From: Auanema rhodensis
Taxonomy: Eukaryota; Nematoda; Chromadorea; Rhabditida; Rhabditidae
NCBI GenBank assembly: GCA_964057225.1
Contig: OZ059900.1
Coordinates: 9,248,501-9,312,500 of the forward strand
Direction: 5' to 3'
Length of the DNA: 64,000 bases
The notes beneath the pieces were generated by a model. It ran no database searches. It worked only from the letters and a program-made list of their open reading frames with translations, and was not told the DNA's origin. Of the stretch, positions 39,485-51,100 are shown piece by piece. Numbering within the stretch: position 1 is the first letter of the stretch; the number at the start of each line of letters is the position of its first letter. A program made the position numbers and the translations under genes.

Positions 39485-40767
39485 ATGGAGACGGCGGATT
39501 ATGATCAGAATATGGATTCAACTGAAGATGGTGAGTGTTTCTCATTTCTCTGTTTAAAAATTATTTATTCTAACCGTAATGCTGAAAAATTGATATATTT
39601 TGATTTTTTTTACAAAAGTTCAAGTTTTATCAAAAACTTTTTTTAAAATCATAACAGAAAATGCTTTTATTTGTGATAATTTAATATGAAACATTATAGG
39701 AAGAAAAAGACGATGTCGAACAAACTTTACTGAAGCTCAATCCGTATTTTTGGAACAAACATTTCAAGAATCACATTATCCAGATCAAGCAACTAAAAAG
39801 ATTCTTTCTGATAAACTGGGAATTCCTGAAGATCGTATAACGGTAACCTTTCTATTAACATTTTCAAATTCGTTGGTTTCTTGCTATCAGATATCATTCT
39901 AATTTTTTTTAAATTAAAAAAAAAACAAAAACATTTTGCGATCAACCTAAATTAATAAATTTGGATCTATGCTAGCTATTCTATCATATTGAATTATAAT
40001 GTTCAAAGTTTCTTATATTTTTTCATCAACCGAAGCATTGCAAAAACAGAAGTTGGAGAGGCGGAAATCGTTTCTTTACAGCTAAATGTGCTGGATTCCA
40101 CGAGCTATCGAGAATACGGGGACCTGTCCTAACATCTGGGGCCAGACACCAAAGTGTTGCGATTGGCACGGTATTATATTGCAATTTCTGCTGTTATCCC
40201 TGAATTTCACACGTGTTGCAAACATCCCATCGACATTTACAGCTTTTTGATCTCTTAGTAAAGCTAGTGTATTGGAAAAGGGGACTTTTTATTGCTCTTG
40301 TATAACCATGGGATTTTGGTAAATGAGCTCATATAAAGAGCTGCCGATGACCTTTCCCAGACCTAATAGCCAACTGCTACCAGTTGTAGAACTTGTATCC
40401 TAATCCTGTAACAGATGAAAAATACCAGCAAAATGGATATTAAAAAATACTGTCAGCGTTAAACTTCTGAAATAATAATGTTTTAACTTATAGCCTATTT
40501 GCAGGTTTGGTTTCAAAATCGTCGAGCGAAATGGAGACGTAAAGAACAGCGAGAACGCGTAAGTTTTCCTATTCAACTAAGCATATCTTTAAAATATATT
40601 TATTATAGAACATTCAAAACAATCAAGAAAAGCTCTATGCCAAAACATATCCTACAACAGATTCAATGACATCACATTATGATTACACACCCAGTGTTGA
40701 CACATTATATTCTAATTACTGTTATAGCAATAACTGTTATTTGGATAATGATCACAAAGAGCAGTGA
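39485..40767 (+). CDS. short paired-like (Prd-class) homeodomain transcription factor
   Basis: Four exons: 39485-39530, 39700-39842, 40505-40558 and 40609-40767. They give 133 aa. A 16-residue acidic leader (METADYDQNMDSTEDG) is followed by the homeodomain at residues 18-77. F8, L16, F20, W48, F49, N51 and R53 are all present, and the recognition helix reads RITVWFQNRRAKWRRKE with Gln at position 50. The 662-nt third-exon intron falls between homeodomain codons 46 and 47, the classic Prd-class intron position. The tail is short, Tyr/Asn-rich (YSNYCYSNNCYLDNDH), and lacks an OAR or octapeptide motif. It should bind TAAT-type sites in the nucleus. It is not assigned to a named ceh gene. An AATAAA lies at 40989. 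Confidence 0.93.
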
Positions 40768-41721
40768 ACTATTCTACTAATTGAAATGGAGCTTTGCATT
40801 TGTTTGGTTAATTATTTCGTATAAGTTAACAGCGTAGTTATTTAGCTCTTATCTGTATACTAACTTATATTATGAACTGTTTCTAAGATGATAGTTTCAA
40901 CTTATTTTCAAAACTTTTGAAATTATGATAGATAACGTGTACTATTTCTGATTATATTGGACTTTCTAGACTTATTCTCTATGATTGGAATAAATATCTT
41001 AAAATTTTGGAAAGAAAATTGAAAAATATTACAATTAATTGTCTCTTAAGCATTATTTGATTGTTTATTATATAGTGAAATGTATAGTTTATGATAATTT
41101 CTTTTTCAGATATAAAATTGAACCATGTGTTTAAAGAAAAAACAAAAATTAATTGTTTCTATATTTTTACATCATTATCAGAATGATTGAAACATTTTGA
41201 ATGCTTTGGAATTTCAAGAACACAGCTTCAACATAGCATCAATTGGAACTATTGTAAAATCCAGATGTTTCTTCTAAATACATTAAGAAGATGTTCTCTG
41301 GAATGTAGATGGTAAAATATCCGTTCGAAAATATAAATCAACACTAATTGAACATTTTGAGTGAGTAGTATAGAAAATGCAGCGCACCTTTTTGACTTAA
41401 TTCGAATCTGCACATTCCAGCCATTTTTATGCTTTTGCGAAGAGTAAATACTTATTTGCTGTCGTTCTTATTTTACAACTTGAGTTGAAAAGGCAAACAA
41501 CTACAACAGCAAGCTCCATACTATACCATTGAGCCATTCCAATATTTCGAAGAAGTAAGAAGTAAGACTCCTCAAGAGTTCTGGAAGAAAAATATTGATC
41601 GTTTCTAACACAATTTACAAAATGATCTTGAGCATCTGAATTTTCACTTTAATCTTGAAAATAAAAACTTTGTTTTCAATTTTTCATTACTTCCACTTAA
41701 GTTGCAGTGATTTCGAAAGAG
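40768..41721. other. 3' flank of the homeobox gene
   Basis: UTR plus intergenic DNA up to the left arm of the palindrome. No coding signal was seen. Confidence 0.5.
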
Positions 41722-41990
41722 AAAAATACGTTGCTTCGGTCTTAATCTAACCAGAGAGCTTTAACTGAAAGCATTTTCGCTTAATTTGACAAGATATTTT
41801 AAAATAAGAATAACATAGTTATATTATTTTTTTTAAACTTATTGTCTTAATAAACAAAAATTATAGCTAGTTATATGTACACTTAATCTATTGGTCTTTA
41901 TTCATTTTTATATTTATTTATTTATAGTTTATCATATATGTAGTATGAATTATCTTATTATATATTTTATATTTTATAGTTAATTCATAT

Positions 41991-42062
41991 AACATCTTAG
42001 TATAATGGTTGTATTTCAGTTATAGTAAGGTGCACTTGTAGGTTCAAATCCTACAGTGATAT
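41991..42062 (+). other. tRNA-like Pol III module, left arm, module 1
   Basis: An A-box-like TAGTATAATGG (41998-42008) and a B-box GGTTCAAATCC (42041-42051) are present. The B-box sits in a perfect T-arm: GTAGG, a 7-nt loop TTCAAAT, then CCTAC at 42038-42054. No 7-bp acceptor stem can be formed, so this is a degenerate tRNA or tRNA-derived promoter, not a functional tRNA gene. Confidence 0.55.
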
Positions 42063-42081
42063 CAAAGAAAATTTAAAATAT

Positions 42082-42105
42082 CTCTCTCTCTCTCTCTCTA
42101 ATATA

Positions 42106-42140
<35 letters not shown>
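42082..42140. repeat. CT microsatellites in the left palindrome arm
   Basis: Two (CT)n blocks are separated by AATATATAAA. The same blocks, with the same lengths, occur as (AG)n at the mirror position in the right arm (about 44594-44652). Confidence 0.85.
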
Positions 42141-42141
<1 letters not shown>

Positions 42142-42325
42142 AAATAGATAGATATCTCTATAATCAGACACTTGGCCAAGATACTACAGAACGGAGTTAA
42201 AGCTTCAAAAATCATAAAGAAAGTCTGGAATTCAAATTGATCTCGACTCCATTGTTTCGAAAAAGTTTTTATTTCAAATACTCTTGTCACTCTTCTTATT
42301 TGCGATTAAAACATTAATATTATAA

Positions 42326-42400
42326 GCCAAATGGTCGAGTGGTCTGTATGGTAAACGCTTACAATCGAATGTAAAGGTACGATCCCTTTCTGCATTTTTT
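42326..42400 (+). other. tRNA-like Pol III module, left arm, module 2
   Basis: A-box TGGTCGAGTGG (42332-42342) resembles Leu/Ser-type tRNAs. B-box GGTACGATCCC (42376-42386) lies within a perfect T-arm (AAAGG, 7-nt loop, CCTTT at 42373-42389). A T6 run at 42395-42400 could stop Pol III. The acceptor stem is absent. Confidence 0.55.
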
Positions 42401-44333
42401 ATGAAAATCAATACCAAATCGAAAATCCAAAAAACGCTTCGATGGATTTGGACCTCGAAAAAGCCATTTTTTTGAAATTCCAAAGCTTATAACTCTGTTC
42501 AAAATCGATTTTCTCGAAAACTTATTATATCATCGTGCAACCCAGCAATATACCATCCTTTTCACAAAAATTCAAATCTATATCTCACCTCACTCAGTAG
42601 TTATTCTTCTTCAAAACGAACACAAATATTCAAAAACTTAACTTTAAAGGCCGTTATCTCCTTACTCCTTCAAGTTATCAAAAATTTCTAAACGGATTCT
42701 AAACCTACTCAACACGATCTATCACATAAACTACTTATATGGAAGTTTGAAGCACTTTGAATTTTTGAAAAATCAAGAATTTAGCCATTTTTCAGTTTGA
42801 GAAATAAAAAATTTGCATTTTCTTTGTTTTGAGTGATGCATCAGAAGCGCATTGAAACGCAGATTCCAAATATGAAAACCTTAACTTCCAATTTTCACTC
42901 TGAAAAGAGTTACGAGGCTTTAAAAGTTCTGACGTCAAACATTCAGAAGGCTATATCTCCTTTCAGACAGCGTTTTAGAGACTCCTAAGTATCAGAATCG
43001 TTTTCTACGCCATTGATTACCCTTATGTAATCATTTTCAAAGCGTTTCCTCAAAATTTTCGAAATTCGATCGAATCGTCTGATTCCATGTACTCCCCCCT
43101 TACCTACTTTCCGACCAAAATTGGCCTTCACTCAAAAAATATTTTCAGTTTGAATCGATAATTATATGATATAATTAGGGTGACACTGAAATTTAAGAGA
43201 TAGAATAACATGAATATTCATCTTCAAACTCTTGAGTTCCGTAGTTGCATCATGGTAACTTAGATTCTATTACGTTTTAACCAGGATTTCCAAGACTTTC
43301 GTCAAACAGTACGTAAGAACAGGAAACATTTCAGGAGGAATCAGGACTAGCACTGACAACTCTTCAGAAAAAGTTTGAGAATGTGTTTGATTCATGTGGA
43401 TCCAACAATACCATGTAATTCATTTTGATGTTTTCTGTTCTCACGTACTGTTTGACGAAAGTCTTGGGAATCCTGTTACCATGATGCAACTGAGGAATAC
43501 AAGAGTTTAAAGATGAATATTCATGTTATTCTTTCTCCTTAACTTCATTTTGATTCTAATTATATCATATAATTATCGATTCAAACTGAAAATATTTTTT
43601 GAGTGATGGCCAGTTTTGGTCGAAAAGTAGGTAAGGGGGGAGTACATGGAATCGAACGATTTGATCGAAATTTATAAATTTTGAGGAAACGTTCTGAAAT
43701 TGATTACATAAGGTCAATCAATAGCGTAGAAAACGATTCTGATACTTAGGAGTCTCTAAAACGCTGTCTGAAAGGAGATATAGCCTTCTGAATGTTTGAC
43801 GTCAGAACTTTTAAAGCCTCGTAACTCTTTTCAGAGTGAAAATTGGAAGTTAAGATTTTCATATTTGGAATCTGCGTTTCAATGCGCTTCTGATGCATCA
43901 CTCAAAACAAAGAAAATGCAAATTTTTTATTTCTCAAACTGAAAAATGGCTAAATTCTTGATTTTTCAAAAATTCAAAGTGCTTCAAACTTCCATATAAG
44001 TAGTTTATGTGATAGATCGTGTTGAGTAGGTTTAGAATCCGTTTAGAAATTTTTGATAACTTGAAGGAGTAAGGAGATAATGGCCTTTAAAGTCAAGTTT
44101 TTGAATATTTGTGTTCGTTTTGAAGAAGAATAACTACTGAGTGAGGTGAGATACAGCTTTGAATTTTTGTGAAAAGAGGGGCCTATTGCTGGGCTACAAG
44201 ATAATATAATAAATTTTCGAGAAAATTAACTTGAAACAGAGTTATTAGCTTTGGAATTTAAAAAAAATGGCTTTTTTGATGTCCAAATCCATCGGAGCGT
44301 TTTTTGGATTTTCGATTTGGTATTGATTTTCAT

Positions 44334-44408
44334 AAAAAATGCAGAAAGGGATCGTACCTTTACATTCGATTGTAAGCGTTTACCATACAGACCACTCGAC
44401 CATTTGGC
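44334..44408 (-). other. tRNA-like Pol III module, right arm, module 2 copy
   Basis: Mirror copy of 42326-42400 with the same A-box, B-box and T6 terminator, on the minus strand. The two copies therefore point toward each other across the palindrome centre. Confidence 0.55.
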
Positions 44409-44592
44409 TTATAATATTAATGTTTTAATCGCAAATAAGAAGAGTGACAAGAGTATTTGAAATAAAAACTTTTTCGAAACAATGGAGTCGAGATCAATTT
44501 GAATTCCAGACTTTCTTTATGATTTTTGAAGCTTTAACTCCGTTCTGTAGTATCTTGGCCAAGTGTCTGATTATAGAGATATCTATCTATTT

Positions 44593-44628
<36 letters not shown>

Positions 44629-44671
44629 TATATTAGAGAGAGAGAGAGAGAGATATTTTAAATTTTCTTTG

Positions 44672-44743
44672 ATATCACTGTAGGATTTGAACCTACAAGT
44701 GCACCTTACTATAACTGAAATACAACCATTATACTAAGATGTT
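44672..44743 (-). other. tRNA-like Pol III module, right arm, module 1 copy
   Basis: Exact mirror of 41991-42062, including the 5-bp T-arm at 44680-44696. It lies on the minus strand. Confidence 0.55.
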
Positions 44744-45012
44744 ATATGAATTAACTATAAAATATAAAATATATAATAAGATAATTCATACTACATATAT
44801 GATAAACTATAAATAAATAAATATAAAAATGAATAAAGACCAATAGATTAAGTGTACATATAACTAGCTATAATTTTTGTTTATTAAGACAATAAGTTTA
44901 AAAAAAATAATATAACTATGTTATTCTTATTTTAAAATATCTTGTCAAATTAAGCGAAAATGCTTTCAGTTAAAGCTCTCTGGTTAGATTAAGACCGAAG
45001 CAACGTATTTTT

Positions 45013-45527
45013 TTTTGTACCGTTCTCATCCTTTCTAGTAGTAAAAAATATGGCAAGCTTTCTATCCCGTGTCATTATACGAAAACGGAGTCGTGTAACT
45101 GGTGGTAGAGTTTTCCGAACCTAATCCACAGCATCAAATTAAAGGCTGAGTGTGTGCCGTAGTGATTTATTGGCTTATCTAATCGAGAAAGTTGGAAACA
45201 TTTTTTAAACTTTTTGTGAAAGTGTGTATTGAAATTTTGTTTCAATAAGTATTCATTATATTCATTAAAAACGAAAAAACGAACAAGTACAAACAAACAG
45301 AAAAACCTAAATATTTGAATTAAAAAGGAAGAAGAAATTAGAAATCATTATGCAATGCAAACAATAGCAGATCAAAATATGTATTTTTCTTTGAGTATTG
45401 TGCATGACGAACCAGAATAAATATGTGAACAAGAGTTCAATTTAAAATGTACTGGAAGAAAATAAAATTTCACGTAAGTGTGATAATATATTAAAAGATC
45501 ATTTACAGGATAAGCATTGAATTTGAT
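45013..45527. other. spacer between palindrome and RhoGAP-like gene
   Basis: Presumed 3' UTR of the minus-strand RhoGAP-like gene. No coding signal was seen. Confidence 0.5.
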
Positions 45528-46565
45528 TCAATTCTCTTCATCGTCAGAACTCGGGTCTACAGAAGATCCAGGGAAATAAGAATCGATATCAGTCATAAGA
45601 GTAGTTATTATCTGCAAAAAGTATTTAATATAAAAATTAGATACAAGTATGTAACCTTTATACGTTTGTCTTCATAGATTCTACGGTAATCATTATGCAT
45701 AATAGCTGGTACCCACTTTCTGGCAACAATGGGAGCCATAATTCTGTAAGCAATTGTTTTTAAAACAAATTAATAAGACTAATATACTCAAAATCTCCTA
45801 AAGCATGACAATGATCAATCAATAATTTTATAATATATTTGATATTATGCAAATAGTTTTCGGGCACTAAATCGAGGGCAGCTCTTAATAAATTATGAAA
45901 TTCCTGATCAGTTGTGCAACTGAAAAAAGTAATGAAAAGTATAAACAACTGATAATATCGTATTAAAGCTTACAAATTGGTTTGCATCATAGTATAAAAA
46001 GGGTCTAGAGTGAATAAAGTTTCTGGAACAAGCCGACAGTACTCCATGAGCAAAACGCCAATAGTCATCCAGTGGTCACGATAATCATCTAATCCAAGCT
46101 GAAATAGAGGGTTTATTGTATAATTAATCAGCAACGTACATTTTTGTCTACGCGTTCAAGTCTGTATCGAATTATTTCTTTTACATCCCAATGAAATGTT
46201 AATGTAAATAAATCTGTAGATAGGTGAAAAAATGAAACAGAATTAAATAAATACCAGGATTCCCTAAAGCATATTTGCGGACAACATCGCAACAATACTG
46301 AATTGGAAGTGCCAGACGACGGCCAGTTCTATCCAAATGAAGTTGAAGATTGATACCGAATACATTGCGATCAGCACCGGCCATAAACATAAGAGCTAAA
46401 ATATTCATGGAATCAATGATGAAAAAAAAAAATTAATTAAATTACAAGAATACAAATAAAGTTGAAAAAAATAAACTCACGATTTGAAGATTTATTCTCA
46501 TTTCTTCCCATTTGTTTGCGTCGAAAATGATTGAGCTCTTCTGGACAAGGAGTATTTCTTTGCAT
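45528..46565 (-). CDS. RhoGAP-like protein lacking the arginine finger
   Basis: Seven minus-strand exons: 46565-46481, 46395-46255, 46213-46140, 46098-45974, 45919-45788, 45743-45656 and 45611-45528. They give 242 aa when started at the ATG one base after a TTTTTTTTTAG acceptor. The central part aligns by eye with BAR-RhoGAP (ARHGAP17/RICH-type) domains: VFGINLQLHL plus RTGRRLALPIQYC (40-63), then VLLMEYCRLVPETL in place of LKxYLRELPEPL, then LVPENYLHNIKYIIKLLIDH. The arginine-finger segment, normally EGLFR, reads NPDLFT (74-79), with Thr in place of Arg. The tail is acidic (PSSDDEEN). The fold is likely GTPase-binding but GAP catalysis is unlikely. The N-terminus is uncertain: an upstream exon at about 46788-46960 may join it. 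Confidence 0.75.
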
Positions 46566-46787
46566 TCTAAAAAAAAATATTTTTGTTTTTATTCAAAATA
46601 AAAAAAACAAATACACAAATACAAAAATAAAAATAATAACAAAATACAAACTTATTACAAAAATTATGCTCCGCCCTTTTTGTAATTATTTAAATTATGA
46701 TTAGTCCACGTTTTCCTAATTTCGTTCCGGGACCAATAAATAATTTTTAATTAATAATCAGTGATAAGCTAACTTACTTCAATTCAT

Positions 46788-46960
46788 ATTGTAGACAATA
46801 ATAAAACAGTTTCACTGACATCGAGACGCCGTTTTGTTGTAATGGCGGGCCAATGGTACTGAGTCATAGGTCTGTCAATTGTCCAAATATCGATAGCAGT
46901 CATCCCTTTCTTAGAATTTCTGTTTTTAAGATTACTTCTTTTCTGAGAAAAGAAAAACGA
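46788..46960 (-). CDS. possible 5' exon(s) of the RhoGAP-like gene
   Basis: Two overlapping frames look coding on the minus strand. One, open from a TTTCAG (46981 region), includes MTAIDIWTIDRPMTQYHWPA and ends TKRRLDVS before a stop. The other reads MSVKLFYYCLQYEL and runs into a strong GTAAGT donor in phase 2. That matches the incoming phase of the 46566 acceptor, extending the protein as ...YELKMQRNTPCPEEL. A GTGAAA donor in the first frame is in phase 1 and would fit exon 46395 instead. Either frame may be coding, giving alternative starts, or one may be chance. Confidence 0.4.
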
Positions 46961-48115
46961 CATTTTTTCATGTTCGAACTGAAATAAAACAATTTAATTG
47001 AATTTTTCTTGTTCTACGTCATATGCTCTCATATTCTCATATGTACAAATGATGTCTACAGTCTGACTTTCACCCATAGCGTAAGAGAGCATAAACTAAA
47101 TAATTCGTTCATAAGTATTTAAACGATGTTTTTTTTTTATCTGAATCAGAATTAATGAATATATAAAAGAAAGAATAAAATGAACGTTTCAATATGGAAA
47201 TTCGCAAAGTTCAATCACGATGACTGTAGTATCAATTGCTTATTTCGAAATGTTTTCTTAAATGAAGAAGAAAAAAAATATTTTAAAATTATATTTCAAA
47301 CATGAAATAGAACATATTTCTTGAGATAAGTGTACCAGAGATCAACCGCTTTACAATATACAACAGCATTAAAAAATTTTAAATGTGAGCTGGCATTAAG
47401 CAATGAAAGGATGAATGGTGTAAGGGGGGGGGAAGGTGTAAAAAGAAAAAAAACATTATAAACTCATGGAACACATTAGATATAACAGAATGGATCTCAT
47501 TAATACACATGTATTCGCTCACAGCAACTAATGGTTTTCCTCCTATTTCGAAAATTATTGATTATTTTTAAAAAGGCAAAATACAAAGTGCGAAGCGATT
47601 ACAAAAACTCAATATATATTCTTGACTCTCAATATCGCTTTGCGTATTTTTTGATTGGTTAACAACATTTAAATGATTTTAGAAATCAAAAAAGTGTGAT
47701 TATACATATTATAAAGAAGAATGAGGATTACAATGGATTGATTACAGGATAGTAGTAAGGGGTTGTATTTAGTTTACAATATTATAAGGCAAATTTAAAC
47801 ATGTTCTTTTTCATATAGCACTCTCTTCTTAATTTACATTATAAATAAAAAAACAAAATCATGGAAAAATTAAAAAAAAAAAACAAAAAAAAACACATAA
47901 ACCGATATTTCTTCAGCAATGCACCGAGATAAATAGAGTGTGTGGAGGGGCTTGTGGCTAAGAAAACCATCCATGACACATAGCGAACTTGCTAAGTTAG
48001 CATGGTGAAATAAATATTAGTTAAATGTAATTATGTTACAAACCATAAAAAAAAGCAATATCATTATTATATTAACGTTCTATAGAAATTAAGAAAGTTT
48101 GCAGTAGTTTTTCCA
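46961..48115. other. intergenic region between RhoGAP-like and GPCR genes
   Basis: No supported coding sequence. A-rich and G-run sequence (G9 near 47426). The right part should be the 3' UTR of the GPCR gene. Confidence 0.5.
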
Positions 48116-51100
48116 TCATGCCTCTGCATTAGCCAAAATTGGTTCGCACGGTGTAGAAGCCTAAAATTCAACTATCAAAGTTTTCAAAAAAAAAAGGACA
48201 AACGTACAGGTGCCTGATGACCGTCTTTATTCTCAGCCAGAGAACCAGTAATTGCTACCGTAGGTGCAGCTGCCCCATTCGGTGAAGAGAGATGTTCCAT
48301 TGGAAATCCGTGCTTACTATTAACATTACGACTTTCAGGAACATATGTGCGTTCACTCTCCACACGTTCACGTCGTTTCCTGAAAAAAACACAAATACAT
48401 TTAACAATTCAATAACATCATAACATACTTGAAGCATTCAAATGGAACCTTACTCAGCTGTCGCTTAACGGCTATTTGAATTTCGCTATTCAAAAAGCAG
48501 TAAAGTACAGCAATGAATATTCCCTAAATAGAGTTCGTTATATAAGGTTTTCATTATGTATATCAGATACCTGTGAATGCTGTAATATAGCTGAAACTAG
48601 CATGTAAGCAGCACTAGGCTTTTCTGGCTCATAAAATAATGGAATGTTGGAGATACCTAGTAGAGGAACTAATAGCAATGTTGATTTGATTGTTCGCCTT
48701 AAATTTACTATTACTATAATGATAATTCAGTGGTTACTAACCATATTTTTTTTGATTCAGCTGTTCGCTCGTCACGTAATTTTTGTACCAAAATGGATAC
48801 AATTCCAAGAAGAAAGATTAAATTCATCTACAAAGAAACATTTAATTATAGATAACTATATTTGAAACTAACTATCAAAGCAAGTCCTATTGATCCGGCT
48901 AAAATCCATAAATGATTTCCTTGTGCATATGGCAACCAACAGAATGAATTCGCTTCCTGCTTTTGCTCATGTACAATTGTCCAGGCCATAACTATCAAGA
49001 ATGGTATACCTGTATATGCATAAAATTAACCTATACTTTAAAACCGATCATACCCCATCCACATAAAATGAAAAGCATCCATGGAGCATCGTTATGACGC
49101 ATAGCAAATACCGTAAAACGACTATATAAGTATGCTCCTTCAATCAGCATCCACATGACGGATGCAACTTGAAAATATATAACACACCATAGAATTGCTT
49201 TACAAATCCATTCCTGTAAAACAAAATATTTTTTTAAAAACATTTCTACATATTTAAAAAAATTCAAACTTACATATTCCCACAAGGGCTGCGGATGAAA
49301 TTTAGTACAATCTTGAAAAGCGTTTGTAGTTTGAACTATTGTCCATGCAGCTAAAACAGCAAATCGAAATACGAAAGCCGTTGCTAAGTTTTTGTGAATC
49401 GAAAGACGACGGCACTACAATAATAATTAGATTATGATTATAATAAAGAAATCAATCTACTTGAAGTGAATCAAACACTGAAAATAGAACGATTGCTGCA
49501 ACAAGCACAATAACCGAAATCACAGATAATGTTAATGAAACTGATATAACTAAATCTCTTAATAAGTCGGGGCACTGAAAATAAATTATAAAATATGGAG
49601 AATATGAAGAAAAAAATCTTAAAAAATAAAAATTACAACTCACTAATCTACAATATCCTTGAATACAATGTTGATATTCCTTAACAACAGTTAAGCATTC
49701 ACCGTAATTTGTATTTTCCCAATCTCCACTATTTGTACATTGTCGTGTAACCATATGTCTCTCTGTAGTTATTAATATATAAAATTATAAATTTAAAGCT
49801 TCTGAAGTTTGAACTTGTCAATATTTTAATTACCAAATATAATATTATTATAGAAATGTAAATAACTATATTTATATAATTGTTTATAATATATTAAATA
49901 TTATAAGATATACTTAACTTGTTAATCTTAATTGATTAACAAGCAAACATATGTTTTTACTAATAGTACAACGAATGTTTTTAATTTTTGATATGTCTTC
50001 AACTTCACCAACTGTTTGATGAATGATTTACTATGAACAACATTTCTTCTTGACAATTTAAACAGAGCAATTTATCGCATAGTCATGTATGTGTAAATAC
50101 CAATGGATTTTGACCCCAAATTAAAACAAAAGCAGGAAGTTGAGGAAAGTATGCTCAACTAGATCAGAACATTAATTTTTTTTTGATAGATATAAAGTAT
50201 TTTAAATTTTCGAGAAATAAACTATTATTCACAGTGGTTGCACTGTATTTTTTGATTGAAATATCCATGTCTTGATCTAATATTTCTACATTTTTAACCC
50301 AGCTCTAGACTAGATAACTGGATGAATAGCCAGCTTTTAATTTGTATACAGAGACAAAGAAAGGCTTTTTTTCTCAATATACATCTATATTACTCATGGT
50401 TAATGACGCGTGAAACACTGCAAAGATGAAAGTTTAAAGAAGACTTGGCAAAGTACGAAATGATTAAGTTGACAAGATGAATTACTTCAAACATACAACA
50501 TTCTTCTAAAGTACTACATTTCAAGATGTTTAAAAATTATAAATGGTTAATCTAGATAAAGTGATAAAGAAGCCTTTTTTAAAAAAAAGTAATTAATTTT
50601 AAAAATTTCTTACTCAACCAGCTGTCTATACTCCCCCCCCCCCTCTCCCTTTACTCTTCATTTCTTTCATCTCATTTCATTATTCTCTCTCTTTATCATG
50701 AAACGCGTTTTTTTTCATCTCAGGCGGTTTTAACACTAAGAGTATTTACGAGCAGGTGTTGCACTAACAACAAGTACCAGTTTGTAAGAATTGTCGATTT
50801 CATCGCTCAAAATGTGACCAGAAAGATGAATTGAGTAATCTCAATAATCAACATATACGACTCAAAGTTCGAAAATTGCCTTTAATTATCCCGAACTTCT
50901 CAACGTTTTTCTAAAGACATTTTACGATGTCGCTATAAAATGATTCTTAAATCTAAATATACGCAATCACGTCTCAAATATCAATTGCACAGCAATTTGT
51001 AATTGAAATAACATAATGGAACTATTGGCATCACGGAACTGAATGCCTTCCAAAATTAACTTCTGGCCGGTTGTAACATTTTTTTAAAGATGTAGTAAAC

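Larger units (their letters stand above)
41722..45012. mobile_element. 3.3-kb foldback/palindromic element (two ~1.6-kb inverted arms)
   Basis: The left arm (41722 to about 43329) and the right arm (about 43428 to 45012) are inverted copies around a spacer of about 98 nt. Mirror coordinates sum to exactly 86734 through at least the outer 760 bp, so there are no indels there. A net 23-nt indel near 43270 shifts the inner part. The outermost match is AAAAATACGTTGC against GCAACGTATTTTT; no target-site duplication is evident. Each arm has two CT/AG microsatellite blocks and two tRNA-like modules. The only open frames are mirrored short ones (79 and 69 codons) with an Arg-Glu run from the AG repeat, so no transposase is encoded. 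It could be a non-autonomous foldback element, an inverted segmental duplication, or a sequencing/assembly inversion artefact. Confidence 0.85.

Noticed and set aside
41991-42062. Functional tRNA gene
   Set aside because: A perfect T-arm and box sequences exist, but no acceptor stem pairs, so a working tRNA is not supported.
42051-42483. Mirrored 79- and 69-codon frames in the palindrome arms
   Set aside because: They consist partly of Arg-Glu runs from the AG microsatellite and overlap the tRNA-like modules, with no transposase or other motif.
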